From the NCBI GenBank assembly GCA_947561395.2, contig OX387190.1:13324858-13388857 (forward strand): 64,000 nucleotides of DNA, read 5' to 3'. Shown here one piece after another: positions 34,160 through 45,954 of the stretch. The notes beneath the pieces are model-generated. The model worked only from the letters and a program-made list of their open reading frames with translations, made no database searches and was not told the DNA's origin. Source of the DNA: Buxus sempervirens. Lineage: Eukaryota > Streptophyta > Magnoliopsida > Buxales > Buxaceae. Made by a program: the position numbers and the translations under genes. Positions within the stretch are counted from its first letter, which is position 1, and each line of letters starts with the position of its first letter.

Positions 34160-36228
34160 TTAAAACTTTAAAAGTTATTAACATTGTTATTAATTCCTCC
34201 TGGAGGTTAATTTAGGTCTATAATGATATGTTGGATAAGGTTTAATTCCTAAATTCCAAGTATAATAAGTACAAGTCCACACATTCCACCTAATTAGACT
34301 ACTTTGGTTCTGAATTGCATTCATTGTTCCAAATAATTATCCTATTGTCTAAAATTAATTCCACCACTTTCTACACCTCAAGTTATCCTAATTACATGTG
34401 TTACAATCATAAAATTCCTAGAAAAATCATTAAAATTTGATTTGGGCACAAATACCTAAGTTTCACAAATTCTGATAGTGGACACTCGAACGAATGCTTA
34501 AGCGACCTATCGAGCGACCGTTTCTAGGTAAATTTCCAATGGACACTCACTTAATCGTTTGGGAAACCTATTGGGCATTCATTTGTAACCTAAAATCAAC
34601 TCCCACGTTTTTTGTTTAATAAAAAGCACAAGTGGGGCGCCTGATTCAAAGCTCAAGCGATGCATCGAGTGTCCTAATCCAAAATACACTAAACATTGGG
34701 TGTGACACAACGTTTGAGCGTTAGTTCAATTTCGTACATTTTTGGGTTTTTTTATGGTTTTACGAATTTCTAAATATTTTTATGATGTTTTTTATTCCAA
34801 TCATTAGATTTTCTTCCTAAAGCATGTCTAGAACATTCTAAATCATCTCCCACTAATTTCTTATGGATCTAAGGATGTCTACAAAGATTTAATCCATTCA
34901 ACCATCACTTTTATAAAAACTCCTTTAAACATAAGAAATCAATCTGAGAAACTTCACATACTCCATATCATGATCATGTTTCAATATAAATCATCAAGGA
35001 CCATCTAATCACAAAAGAAAATCATGCAATTCCTCCAATTTTCAAGTGTTTGCTACTTGCCTCAAGAACACATAATCCATCTTTTCATTGAACTCGGAAG
35101 TATAGCCTTATTTATGCTATTATCACACCACTCTAGATATCTCCAAACGTCATCTCCACCGTTCAGATTGAAGCACCACCAGTCAGGAACAAAATCTCTT
35201 AATTTGAGGTAGATCCAATGGTTGATTGTCTCCCTATTGCAATTTGATGGTGGCTGGTTGGAAATTTTTGCGACATCTCTTTCTTCTAAAGTCTCTTATT
35301 TTTTTCTCCCTCTCTATATTTTTCCAGCCATGAGAGCCCTATTTTTCTCTCTCTTCTCCATTAGTTTGAGTCAATAAAGAAACTATAAAATCCTCCTAAT
35401 TCCTTCCTTTTATAAGCTCACCTAATTAGAAATCCTAATTGGATTAGGAAACCTACTAATTAATCCCACTTGCTACCTTATCCTAACTCCCCTTTACCTT
35501 ATCCTAACTCCCCTTTATAAACCTTATCTTTTAAATTCCTTACAATAGAATTCATAATTTAATAAATTTTCGTGCATATTTTATTCCCTATTTTTAAATA
35601 TTACCTAAACACCTCATTATCTCCCATATTTCCCAAATTAAGGTCCCTAATTAAACATAATTACAGATATGCCCTTTTTCCTTCTTTTAAGCCACAAATT
35701 TGCTATTTAAATTCAAACTTAACCCAAATTAAGTCTAATTAAATATTTCCAAATATATTAATTGTTTGATTAATTAATTGGCCAATTAGGAAAACACTAA
35801 AATACCCTTTTCTTTACCTAACTCATATTTAGCCATTAGATCTCTTCAAAAAGTACCCATTTCTCAAATTATTTTTGGCTTTAGCATACACTTGGACTAA
35901 TACCTATCTTCCCCAAACCTCCATATTTAATTTGCTCACCCAATTTATAGAAATCAATTCTTCACTTTTCTATTTATTATTAATTACTATTTAACTTTTC
36001 ATGTAGTCAAATCTATAATTAATCTCCTGATTTATTAAAGTTACTATTTAAATTCCTAATTACTTAAAATTATTATTTATTTATTTAATTACTAATATAC
36101 CTTTGGATTATAATGTTAATCCTTCAATCCTTAGATTATATCTTTACTTTTGAATATGTTTAGGTTTATTTAATTTATTCCCAAATATTTAGATTTATTT
36201 TATTATATTAAAAATTCAAGATTTTATA
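34160..36228 (-). mobile_element. Interrupted LTR, third family, segment 4 of 4
   Basis: Non-coding and AT-rich. It contains the family's CpG-bearing patch (34480-34740, GCTTAAGCGACCTATCGAGCGACC) and a stretch at 35040-35240 similar to 10600-10800 (CTTGCCTCAAGAA, CTAGATA-TCT-AAAC, CACCGTTCA-ATTGAAG, CACCAGTCA-GAACAAAA). It ends ATTCAAGATTTTATA at 36228, a decayed inverted LTR start. No gene is seen. Confidence 0.65.
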
Positions 36229-36289
36229 TATCCGGTGTTGAAGGTCTTGAATCTCAGACTTGGACGCTCACTATGGCGTTTGTACCACG

Positions 36290-36545
36290 TTTTCCTATAT
36301 AAAAATGCCCTACGATGATAACGCTAGTAACCCACAATGATCATGTTTGTATCCCACCACAATCAAGCTTGTATCTCACTTTATATTGATTTTATCCCAC
36401 GATGAATGTGCTATTATCCTACGATGGTTGGACTTGTATCCTATGAAGGCATGTACATCCCACGATAATAATTGTTGTATCCCACGATGATCATGCTTGA
36501 TCAAAACTAACTGTCAATAAGGTAATGATCATGCTTGATCAAAAC
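36290..36545. repeat. Degenerate tandem repeat with ATCCCACGATGATCATGC
   Basis: About seven decayed copies of a unit of roughly 30-40 bp (TATCCCACGATGATCATGCTTG). Part of it also occurs at 48150-48260. Confidence 0.6.
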
Positions 36546-36710
36546 CTTTCCTTTTATAGCAATCAGAGAAAAGAGAGATTCTGCCAGATATACGTGCTCA
36601 CCATCTCCCACTGGTTTGTAAGATGTCAACATGCCATGATCTCCATAAATATGTTTGGTGGCTTGGGTATCAACCATCCATTCCTTTGGATTGTGTAAAA
36701 TCATGGAGAT
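36546..36710 (-). pseudogene. Ty1/copia protease fragment
   Basis: The frame contains WMVDTQATKHIYGD and SYKPVGDGEHVYL, which correspond to the protease active-site region of plant copia polyproteins (usually W-D-S/T-G/A-A-T-x-H-I/V). The central Gly/Ser position is Gln here, and the fragment is only about 55 codons, so it is a relic. A more decayed copy is at 48302-48430. Confidence 0.7.
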
Positions 36711-37219
36711 CGACGAATCCCCACACGCCTTATATGGGACATAGATTAAATAGTAGTTGCCAACGTCCATGCATGGGGTTAAGACGTGGATGGTTATCAA
36801 AGCATATAAAACACACAAAAATAACACAAAATGAACAAAGTAAATGGTCTAAACCAAATTCTAATATAAAAGGGGTTAGATTATGAGTGAGGGAACATGT
36901 TAGGCACCCTCACTCATCCACCAAAAGGTAGTTGGCAAGTTCTTCATAATTTCAACATTTCTTGCAAAACAAAATCATAAAATAAGATAAGAAGGGGCAA
37001 AATGAGAGTGTATGACCCTCAATGGTCATATTATAGATCAGGATGCTCCTCATGGAAAAACCTCAGCCTTCTATAACATCCTGATCTAAGATCCCCCACC
37101 AAAAAAAGAAAAAATCCTGATCTAAGATCAAATCGCATGATTGATCTAGTGAATGCTCATACATGAATTTCCTCTACAACAGCCAATTAAATTTACTGGA
37201 TTAGCAAACTTAAGACTGA

Positions 37220-37874
37220 CACTACAAAAAAGGACACTTTTACCGGCGGTAGCTTACCGCCGGTAAAACACCAATTACCGCCGCTAAAAACATTTCCGGC
37301 GGTAACTCCTCTTGCCGTAAAAGATGCCGTCACTAACGCTTATAGCGGCGGTAAAAAGCTTCCCGCCGCTATTGCTCACTCATTAGCGGCGGTAACGTTA
37401 CCGCCGCTATTGCTCATTCATTACCGGCGGTAGGTTACCGCCGCTATTGGTATCACTCATTACCGGCGGTAAGTTCCCGCCGCTATTGCCCATTCATTAC
37501 CGGCGGTCGATTACCGCCGCTATTGTTATCACTCATTACCGGCGGGAATCACCGCCTCTAAAAATGGTATTTTAAAAAATAAAAAATGCCATCATGACTT
37601 TTAGCGGCGGTATTTTCGGCTTTTAGCGGCGGTATTTCCCGCCGCTAAAACTCATTTTTAAAAAATAAAAAAAATGACAACATGTTTTTTAGCGGCGGGA
37701 AATACCGCCGCTAAAAATCATATTAAAAAATAAAAAAAAATTTGCTGCTGTAGAGAGGGAGAGATAAAGAGAGAGATGGAGAGGGAGAGGGAGAGAAAGA
37801 GAGAGAGAAGTAGAGAGGGAGAGAGAGAGAAGTAGAGAGGGAAAGAGATAAAGAGATAGAGAGAAGTAGAGATG

Positions 37875-37919
<45 letters not shown>

Positions 37920-39662
37920 AGAGAGGGAGAGATAGAGAGAGAGAAGTAGAGATGGAGAGAAAGAGAAAGAGAGAGAAGTAGAGAGGGAGAGATAGATAGA
38001 GAGAAGTAGAGATGGAGAGAAAGAGAGAAAAAGAGAGAGAGAAGTAAAGATGAAGAGATAAAAACATACCTTGAAGAAAGAAAGGAAGAGATTCGGCGGG
38101 TATTTATAGACTCTAGTTTTAGCGGCGGCATATAGATTACCGCCCCTAAAACTTACATTTTCCGCGCCCGCGGGCTGATTTCAATTTTGAAAATCGCGCT
38201 TAAACTTTAAGCGGCGGTAATTACCGCCCCTAAAAGTACAGTCAAAATTGAATCGCGGGAAAAATTCCCGCTTGTACCATTAGAAATGGTCTTTAGCGGC
38301 GGTAAATGGTTTACCGCCGCTAAAAGTAATTTCGGGTTTTTTAATAAATGGCTTTTAGGGGTGGTACTCTGGTTACGGCCCCTAAAAATGGACTTTTAGG
38401 GGCGGTAATACGGTTGCTGCCCCTAAAAGGGCCTTTTAGGGGCGGTACCTACCGCCCCTAAAGGTCCAACTACAGTAGGAGTCGGTTCCTCTTCAAAAAA
38501 TGAAAAAGGTTTTTACCGGCGGTTTAACCGCCGGTAAATAACGTGTTATTAGCTTATTATCGGCGGTTTCTAGAACCGCCGGTAAAGGTTGCACATTATT
38601 TCGCTAAAACGGGTTTTTAGGGGCGGTAAAACATCTACCGCCGCTAAAAGGGCTTCTTATGGGGCGGTAAAAAAGTACCGCCTCCGAAAACTCACTTTTA
38701 GAGGCGGTACATAAGGTTCCCGCCCCTAAAGGGAGACCTTTAGCGGCGGTAATACGGTTACCGCCCTAAAAGGGTCTTTTAGGGGCGGCATGTACCGCCT
38801 CTAAACGTCCAACTATAGGAACAGTCGGGTTTTTTGAAAAAATGGAAAAGGTCTTTACCGGCGGTTTAACCGCCGGTAAAGAACGTGTTATTTGGTTATT
38901 ACCGGCGGTTTTTGAAACCGCCGGTAAAAGTTGGACATTATTCCGCCAATTCAAATTTTTTTACGACGGTAGGGGCCTTAGAGCCCCTAAAATGGACTTT
39001 TAGCGGCGGCAAAGACACTACCACCGCTAAAATGGCCTCTTATGGGGCGGTAACGACGATGGCGCCTCTGAAAACTTGCTTTTAGCGGCGGTAATAAGAT
39101 TACCGCCGCTAAAAGGGCATCTTATGGGGCGGTAACGACGTAGTGCCTCTGAAAACTGGCTTTTAGGGGCGGTAATAAGATTACCGCCGCTAAAAGGGCC
39201 TCTTATGGGGCGGTAAAGACGCTACCGCCTCTGAAACTGGCTTTTAGGGGCGGTAACAAGTTTACCGCCGCTAATATATGGCTTGTAGGGGCAGGAAGGA
39301 TCTCGCCGCCCCTGAAACCATCTTTTAGGGGCGGTAATATGTTTACCGCCGCTAAAAGTGTTATTACGGGCGGACTGTTACCGCCGGAAATAAGAATTTT
39401 TTTGGCGGGACCTTCCCGCCAACGTATTGGCGGCGGTAGCTTTGTTGCCGCCGGTAAAACGTACTATAGCGGCGGTACCTACCGCCGCTAAAAGCTATTT
39501 CGCGCTGAAAAAATGCACGCCTTAAAATTTTCGCGCGTAAAAAATGGTAACTTAATTTTTAGAGGCGGAAAGTGCTTTTACCGCCGGTAATAGTGCTTTT
39601 AGAGGCGGGAATTGCGTTACCGCCGCTAAAAGGTGCCGCTAATTCTCATCATTTTTGTAGTG
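37220..39662. mobile_element. Non-autonomous CACTA transposon (2443 bp)
   Basis: Terminal inverted repeats CACTACAAAAA (37220) and TTTTTGTAGTG (39662), with a 3-bp TSD TGA at 37217-37219 and 39663-39665. These are hallmarks of CACTA (En/Spm) elements. There is no transposase gene. The interior is made of many palindromic pairs TTAGCGGCGGTAA / TTACCGCCGCTAAAA and variants (GGGGCGGTA, CCGGCGGT), a 340-bp direct duplication (about 38465-38807 and 38808-39150) and a GA microsatellite. The uninterrupted counterpart of the insertion site is at about 48885-48945. Mobility would need transposase supplied elsewhere. Confidence 0.93.
37742..38062. repeat. GA-rich microsatellite/minisatellite inside the CACTA element
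   Basis: About 320 bases of GAGA with recurrent AGAAGTAGAGA(G/T)GGAGAGA units. The long leucine/serine frames on the minus strand are products of this repeat. Confidence 0.9.
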
Positions 39663-39939
39663 TGAGTGAATAATTGGACCCCGATCAAATTCATTATTCA
39701 AAGGCCTGACATGGTCTTTACAAGTTACTTGCGCAAGTAACACATGTAATATTGTATTACATGAATCACCACCCACACAAAGGCTATTTCATATATAGCT
39801 CATAACGAAGAAGAAAAAAATGATTTTACAACTTATTTGCCAATTCAATTAGAAAAATAATGCTAGTTCGGAAAGTAAACACGTTGATAGAAATTCCTTC
39901 CGCAATGTTCTTCTCAATTACTCAAGACAACTCGGAATC

Positions 39940-41435
39940 TCAAAGGCGTGATCTTGAGTTGAATTCTGACTGCATCAACTCCTGGAAGATCTTCATCGAA
40001 GGTGCAGGAAGACCCAGAGTCAAAACCATGTTCTCACTGTCTTTACCATGACGAAGATAATAAACTTCATCATATAACAATTTGGCAGGTGCAAACTGTG
40101 TAGGATGTCCCCAACCAAAATCTGGCTCGTAAAAAGGCAGCCTATGCAATTTACTAATAGAACAAATATCTTCAGTTTCAATGTCACTTCTTGTTTCTTC
40201 AAAATAGTCAATATAGGACTGAACATAGCCTCTGCTCAGTGTCTTCATGGTTTCTTGAGCCAATTTTATTGCAAATGAGAGCGGTTTCTGAACTAACTCT
40301 TCTGCATCACAGCAATGCTGAGGAGTTACTATACCATTGCCAAAGTAACCTTCTGGAAACATCCCATCAGTTTTGTTCCTCATATTTACAGCAATCATAA
40401 GCCTCGTCTTACGGCCTGGCTCAAGTTGAAGTGCTTTGGTTCGATTACGCCACACCAAAGCCGCAACAAATTCAAAGTTTGTTGGGGGCCTTATGGATTT
40501 ATCATTCATGAAGATTGATTTCATTTGAGCCACTAATTCCGAATGAATGATGAAAGACCATACGGCCATTGGGTTTTCTGTGGGTACCCATATTTCACGA
40601 CCCTTTGTCTTTGTAAATTCATGATGGGGAAACTCAATCTTTGGAGGTTGTCTAGCTCTGAAAATTGATCTATCCAAAAATATAGGAGTTCTTAATGGTA
40701 AGCCCCTAGCAATTTCGGACCAAGAAGTTAAGAACTGTCCCATCGCGTTGCCATCGGTCAATAAGTGGCAAATTGATACTCCGAGAACAAATCCTCCGCA
40801 CTTGAACCTTGTTACCTGAATGGATTAGATATATACTATGAGATCATGAAATCCCACATTGAGGGAGAGCAGAAAGTGAAAGATCTATATATGTATGTTT
40901 GTGACTCCCTTAAGCAACGAGGCCTTCTAAGGTAAAACTCAAGATAAAACTGTGAGACCTAATGAGCAAAAGCAAACAGTTATTGGTGGGGTCATAAAAA
41001 AAATTTTTCAAATTTTACCTGTACTAATAGAGGAGTTTTCTTGTAAACATTGTCTGGGCCATCAATGGAATACACAAGCTCTGGAAGCATAACAGTATTT
41101 ATATCTGAAATATCACCCAACACATCCATCTTGGCTTCTGCATGTGCCTCCATAAATGGAACTCCTTCTCCCGTGCATTCTATAACAAATTTTTCATCTG
41201 AATCCATGATAGCACGCCCTGCAAAGGGATAATACTCAACCAAAACCTCAGCCAAGGAACTTCTCATCACCTCATGCACATTATCATTTATTTTTCCACC
41301 ATTTGCCTCGAAAACAAATACCAAGTCGATAACATAGTAATAGATTTGGTCGAGATTAGATAAGAAATATTTGCCATTAGGAGTCTTCCTTGTGGGACGA
41401 ATGATGGTAGGTTCCAGCTTCTTTATTGTAAACAT
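39940..41435 (-). CDS. BAHD acyltransferase (omega-hydroxypalmitate O-feruloyl transferase-like), two exons
   Basis: Exon 1 is 41435-41019 (139 codons) and exon 2 is 40815-39940 (291 codons plus stop), joined in phase 0 across a 203-bp intron with CAG/GTAAAA donor and CATTCAG/GT acceptor. The predicted protein is 430 residues, normal for BAHD enzymes. It has the catalytic HxxxD as HLLTD (about residue 157) and the C-terminal structural motif DFGWG, plus YFLSNLDQ, YYPFAGR, FVIECTGEGV, KCGGFVLGVS and PEGYFGNG typical of the hydroxycinnamoyl transferases acting in suberin and cutin synthesis. Such enzymes move a hydroxycinnamoyl group from CoA to an alcohol or amine in the cytosol. The substrate is inferred from similarity only. 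The start is the ATG before FTIKKLEPT; an upstream intron is possible because TGGTGCAG precedes it in frame. No lesions are seen, so the gene may be functional. Confidence 0.85.
40816..41018 (-). other. Intron of the BAHD gene
   Basis: 203 bp, GT-AG. It separates the sequence coding ...PLLVQ from VTRFKCGG. One intron near this place, before the HxxxD motif, is common in this gene family. Confidence 0.85.
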
Positions 41436-41589
41436 TTCGTTAATTCTACTTGAAACTCCCTTTGTGCTGCACCACCCAAAAAATAAAAAATAAAAACTTT
41501 GCTTCAAATTTTACTAGAATGAAGATGCATGTAGGAAAGAGGAACGAGAAGAAAACTTGTTAGCCACGTAATTAATTAAGGTGGGGTAA

Positions 41590-43640
41590 CTTGAAAAAAA
41601 AAACACTTCAGGAAAAAATTGCAGGTGATTTCGACCCGCATTTTGCCCTTATTAAATTAAGTGCACTAGAGAGTCGAGAACTTCTCATTATACTGATTTT
41701 TAATTCTATCAAAAAGAAAACACTCACTTCTAATAAAAAAGAAAACAAAAACAAAAACAAAAATCAAAAAAAAATTAAAAAAAAAAACAAAAACAAAAGA
41801 AAAAATTGTCTAACCAAACTAGATAAGTTTGATCAATGGATCTTGATCCGTTAAAATCCATTCATAGCTACTGCCTAGCTTCTATAGCAAAATAGACTTA
41901 AAGTACTAACCTGAGCTAGAGACCAGAATAAGCTGAAACTACAATTACATGTGGAAGAAGAAGAAACTTCGACAGATATATAAAGTTGAAAAACTTGTAG
42001 CCCCATTCAGGCTATATATCTTGTGCAGTAGACAACGCACGCAACTGTAAGAACGGAACCCGCGTGCTCCCAGCTTTTAACCAAGTGTGTCAAAAATTAT
42101 CAAGAACATAAAATAAAATAAAACGCTAACCTGCACAAAGCACTTTATGACTTCATTATTTTTTGTAAGCTGTCGATAGCCATTCATCCACAATCTTATC
42201 TATCTGCCAGGCAGCAAGGGTGAATTGGTTTTCCTTTTAGGGATTTTTCTTTTCCTTTTTAGGAAAATTAGGTTTTAGTGTTACTTTTTAAACATAATCC
42301 TGATTCAGTCACCATATTCCTGATAATTGGAAATTAATGATACTTTTTAAAGATATTTAATAATGAATGTCATGTTACTATTGACATAATACTTCTTCTA
42401 AAAATGCCCTTGAAACACTTCCTAACCTCATTAAGGTAAAACATGATACTAAACAAATTTTTTTACAAGGATGTTGAGGGCATTTTTGGAAAGAGTCTTT
42501 CATGAATAGTAAAAGGACACTGATTTATAATTATTTACAAAAAATATCACTAATTTTTAATTACCAAGAATTTAGTATCTGAATCAAGATTCTATTTAAA
42601 AATCATCACTAAAAACCAATTTCTCCTTTGGGTGCACATGATTGTATTTTTTTTTATTATGGAAGCCTATGATTGTATCTAATATTTAATCCACCTAACT
42701 ATCTCTTTCTTATCACTATTGAATATCACTATTGAAGGCAAATTGCTTGGAAAACCAATTGAGATCCTATGGAGCTGCTATTGAACTTGAAGTAGGTTAA
42801 CCGCAATATTTATAAGCATAATCCTTTGAAACCTCCAAATAAAAGAACAGATAAAAGCTCCTCAGGATCACAAAATGCAAACCCCTCTGGATGGCGCTTC
42901 TTGAGGAAACTTAGGACAAGCAACCATTAATGGAGCTATAGGAAGATACAAAGGGACTTTGTAGGTGTAGTTGCTCCTATGGCTATGGGAGACAAATATC
43001 CAGACTATTATAAGGTTCACATCCAATGGATCGGAACTCCAATATGTATTTGTTTGGAGCTTTCACAAGATTGTGCCAAGTGTACTTAAAATATTATGGT
43101 TAAGCCATTCGGTTGTTCACATATTTCGTTTTTTTTTTTTAACTCTCCTTTTTAAAAAAATAAAATAACACAAAATGAAACCATGAGTAAAATGAAATGA
43201 GAGGCTCTATTTAGGTTAAAAACAAGATAGTTAAAGGATGATAACAAATAAATTTTTTATAAGTCTTTTAAGGATTTTTTTTTTATTTGAAAGAAATTTT
43301 TATAAAAAGTAAAATGATACCCTTCTCGCGTATTAAAAAAGTCTCCACCTCCAATTAACATGAATTACGTGACTGAACGTCGGTTGTTTTTAAGAGTCCC
43401 TAAAAACCAACTCCTTCAAGAGAAAAAAAAGTTAAAAAAATGGTTACGTTTTGTGCGTTTCTAATAATTATCTTTTTGATTACCAAATATTAAAAGTAAA
43501 AAATAATAACTATTACACTCTTCACATGGTCATTGGGATAAGCTCCCTTGTTGTCACAATAGCAAATTAATGACACTGAAGGTATTTAATATTTTAATAT
43601 TCTTAGAACACAAATGATAATTTAAAGAAAAACAAAAAAC
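41590..43640. repeat. Upstream duplication unit, copy 1
   Basis: Non-coding. Blocks in order: AGGAAAAAATTGCAGGTGATTTC (41609), GATCAATGGATCTTGATCCG (41831), CTGAAACTACAA and CAACTGTAAGAACGGAACCCGCGTGC (41932-42070), TTCACATCCAATGGAT (43015), AAACCATGAGTAAAATGAAATGAGAGGCT (43178), TACGTGACTGAAC (43365), and CATTGGGATAAGCTCCCTTGTTGTCACAATAGC (43529). The same blocks recur in the same order at 45020-46510. It lies just upstream of the BAHD start, so the near end may contain its promoter. Confidence 0.75.
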
Positions 43641-44024
43641 GAAAAAGCTGAAACTACAAGCTACAAGTGAAGTACAAAACATGTAAGCCCCATTCTGCAG
43701 CAGAATGGCACGCAACTGTAAAAACAGAACTCACGTGCTTCCAGCTTTTAACCAAGTGTCTCAAAAGTTAACGTGCACAAAAACTGCAAAAAATCATTGA
43801 TGGAGAGGATATTTTCTATGCACTTTAATGACTTCATTATTTCTTATAAGCTGTTGCTATTTCATCCAAAATCTTCTCCCTCTCTCGCGGCTGGGTGGAT
43901 TGTTTCACTGGTGGTTTTTTTTACTCATTTTGTTACAAGTGAAGTTTTCAAGTCTTTTGAGGTAAACCCCAGTAATGACATCGAAGACCGTATATCGTGT
44001 TTTCCGCATTTATTAATGACACTG
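43640..44024. repeat. Upstream duplication unit, partial copy
   Basis: It matches 45300-45610 (ACTACAAGCTACAAGTGAA, AAACATG-AAGCCCCATTCTGC-GCAGAATG, CTCACGTGCTTCCAGCTTTTAACC, ACTTCATTATT). The last 50 bp (CGAAGACCGTATATCGTG...TTAATGACACTG) match 46540-46585. No gene. Confidence 0.7.
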
Positions 44025-44651
44025 TGTGAGACATGGAAAAATCACCGGGATGATTCCCCTCCGTCAACACACAGGCTCAACGTTAAAATGGGAGAGTCGC
44101 CACCATTCAGATTTTTGGGGTGTGAATGGACACCAAAAGATTCAAAAATAAGCAAAAAGAGCTAAAAGGCAAATATTAGAATAAAAATAACTCTACTTGA
44201 AAATCAAATTCAGAGATGGGTAAGGGGTTTAGATTATGAACGGGGGAAGGTGTTAAACACCCCCATTCACACACACAAGGTGGTTGCAAGTGTTGTTCAT
44301 GCTAAAAAAATAAGAAAGCTTGCTAAAATAATCAAAAACCTTGGAAAAGGGTTAAACAAATATGTGATATATCCACATGAGAAATCCAAATGAATTCCGG
44401 ATCCTCTTTTATGCCAATATCACTTCTGGAATATCACCAATAGATGGAAATCAAAGCAAGAATTGCATAAAACCAAGTTGAGTCAAATCCGGAAAATTCA
44501 GTAAAAGAAAATGCTATTTGTCTTGAAATCATTCAAATCCAATTTTAAATTGAATCAAACCAAATCCATTTGAAAGATTATGATAAATAAGAAACTCATG
44601 CAAAATTTTAATTAAATCCGGTTGAAATCCTAGGAGTTATGCTCCCTAGGA
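44025..44651 (-). mobile_element. Truncated Tat LTR fragment (3' end only)
   Basis: It begins TGTGAGACATGG, the inverted 3' end of a Tat LTR, has the U5 motif AGAGTCGCCA at 44093-44102 and TTAGATTATGAACGGGGGAAGGTGTTA, and runs to about 44651, corresponding to about 17340-17983 of the Tat solo LTR. The 5' three-quarters are missing. It stops inside the duplicated upstream DNA, which resumes as TTTTATTTGAAAGAA. Confidence 0.75.
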
Positions 44652-45012
44652 ATTTTTTTTTATTTGAAAGAATTTTTTTATAAAAAGTAAAATAACACCC
44701 TTCTCGCGTATTAAAAAAGTCTCTACCTCCAATTAACATGAATTACGTGACTGAACTCCGTGAAGAGAAAAAAAAAAGTTAAAAAATGGTTACGTTTTGT
44801 GCGTTTCTAATAATTATCTCTGTGATTAATTACCAAAAATTAAAAGTAAAAAATAATAACTGTTACACTCTTCACATGGTCATTGGGATAAGCTCCCTTA
44901 TTGTCACAATAGCAAATTAATGACACTGAAGGTATTTAATATTTTAATATTCTTAGAACACAAATGATAATCTTAAAAAAAAAAAAAATAGGAAAAATAT
45001 ACTAACCATCAA
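44652..45012. repeat. Upstream duplication unit, partial copy
   Basis: It matches 43275-43640 and 46160-46510 (CACCCTTCTCGCGTATTAAAAAAGTCTC, CATTGGGATAAGCTCCCTTATTGTCACAATAGC). Non-coding. Confidence 0.75.
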
Positions 45013-45922
45013 ATGCTCGGCAGCAGTAGAAACCACTTCAGGAAAAAATTGCAGGTGATTTCAACCCGCATTTTTCCCCTTATTAAGTCAAGTGCACTAG
45101 AGAGTCGAGAACTTCTAATTATACTGATTTTTTTTTTAATTCTATTAAAAAGTAAACACTTACTTTTAACCAACTACATAATTAGTGATTTAGTGTGATC
45201 AATGGATCTTGATCCGTTAAAATCCATTCATAGCTACTACTAAACTTCTATAGCAAAACGGGCTTGAAGTTCTAATTAACCTGAGCTGGAGACCAGAATA
45301 AGCTGAAACTACAAGCTACAAGTGAAATAAGAAGAAACATCGACGGATAGATATATATATATATATAATATATGAAGTACAAAACATGCAAGCCCCATTC
45401 TGCTGCAGAATGACACGCAACTGTAAAAACAGAACTCACGTGCTTCCAGCTTTTAACCAAGTGTCTCAAAAGTTAACCGGTGCACAAAAACTGCAAAGAA
45501 CTTTCATGGACAGGATATTTTCTAAGCACTTTTAATGACTTCATTATTTTTATAAGCTGTTGCTATTCATCCAAACTATCTTCGGGCTGGGGTGGATTGT
45601 TTCGGGGTACGTGGTTTTCTTTTTCTTTTTTTGGTAGGATTCTTTTTTTTTGGTAGGATTCCTTTTGCCAAGTGTAATTAAAAATTTACAGTTATACCAT
45701 TGAGATAGTATTTTAATACGCATGGTGTGATCCTATGAAGGCTCCAAATAAAAGTGCAAATAGAGGTTCTATGGCTATGGGAGACAAATATCAAGACAAT
45801 TATAGGGTTCACATCCAATGGATTGGAGCTCCAATCTGTATTTTTGTTTGGAGCTTTCACAAGATTGTGCCAATTTTACTTAAAACATTATGATTAAGCC
45901 ACTGAGCTGTTCACATCTTTAT

Positions 45923-45954
<32 letters not shown>

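Larger units (their letters stand above)
36420..39780. repeat. Chimeric repeat X, copy 1 (interrupted by CACTA element)
   Basis: 36420-37219 and 39663-39780 match 48140-48995 in the same order and orientation: the ATGATCATGC repeat, the copia protease scrap, a Tat LTR scrap with TTAGATTATGAGTGA and TTAGGCACC (36855-37000), GGATTAGCAAACTTAAGACTGA, and then GACATGGTCTTTACAAGTTACTTG...GTAATATTGTATTACATGAA. It lies just downstream of the BAHD gene. Confidence 0.8.

Noticed and set aside
36229..36233. A perfect TSD for the interrupted LTR 14815-36228
   Set aside because: The flanks are TATCA and TATCC, and the right LTR end is decayed, so only an imperfect match is claimed.
37718..38131. Leucine/serine-rich minus-strand frames that look like membrane proteins
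   Set aside because: They are readings of the GA microsatellite in the CACTA element.
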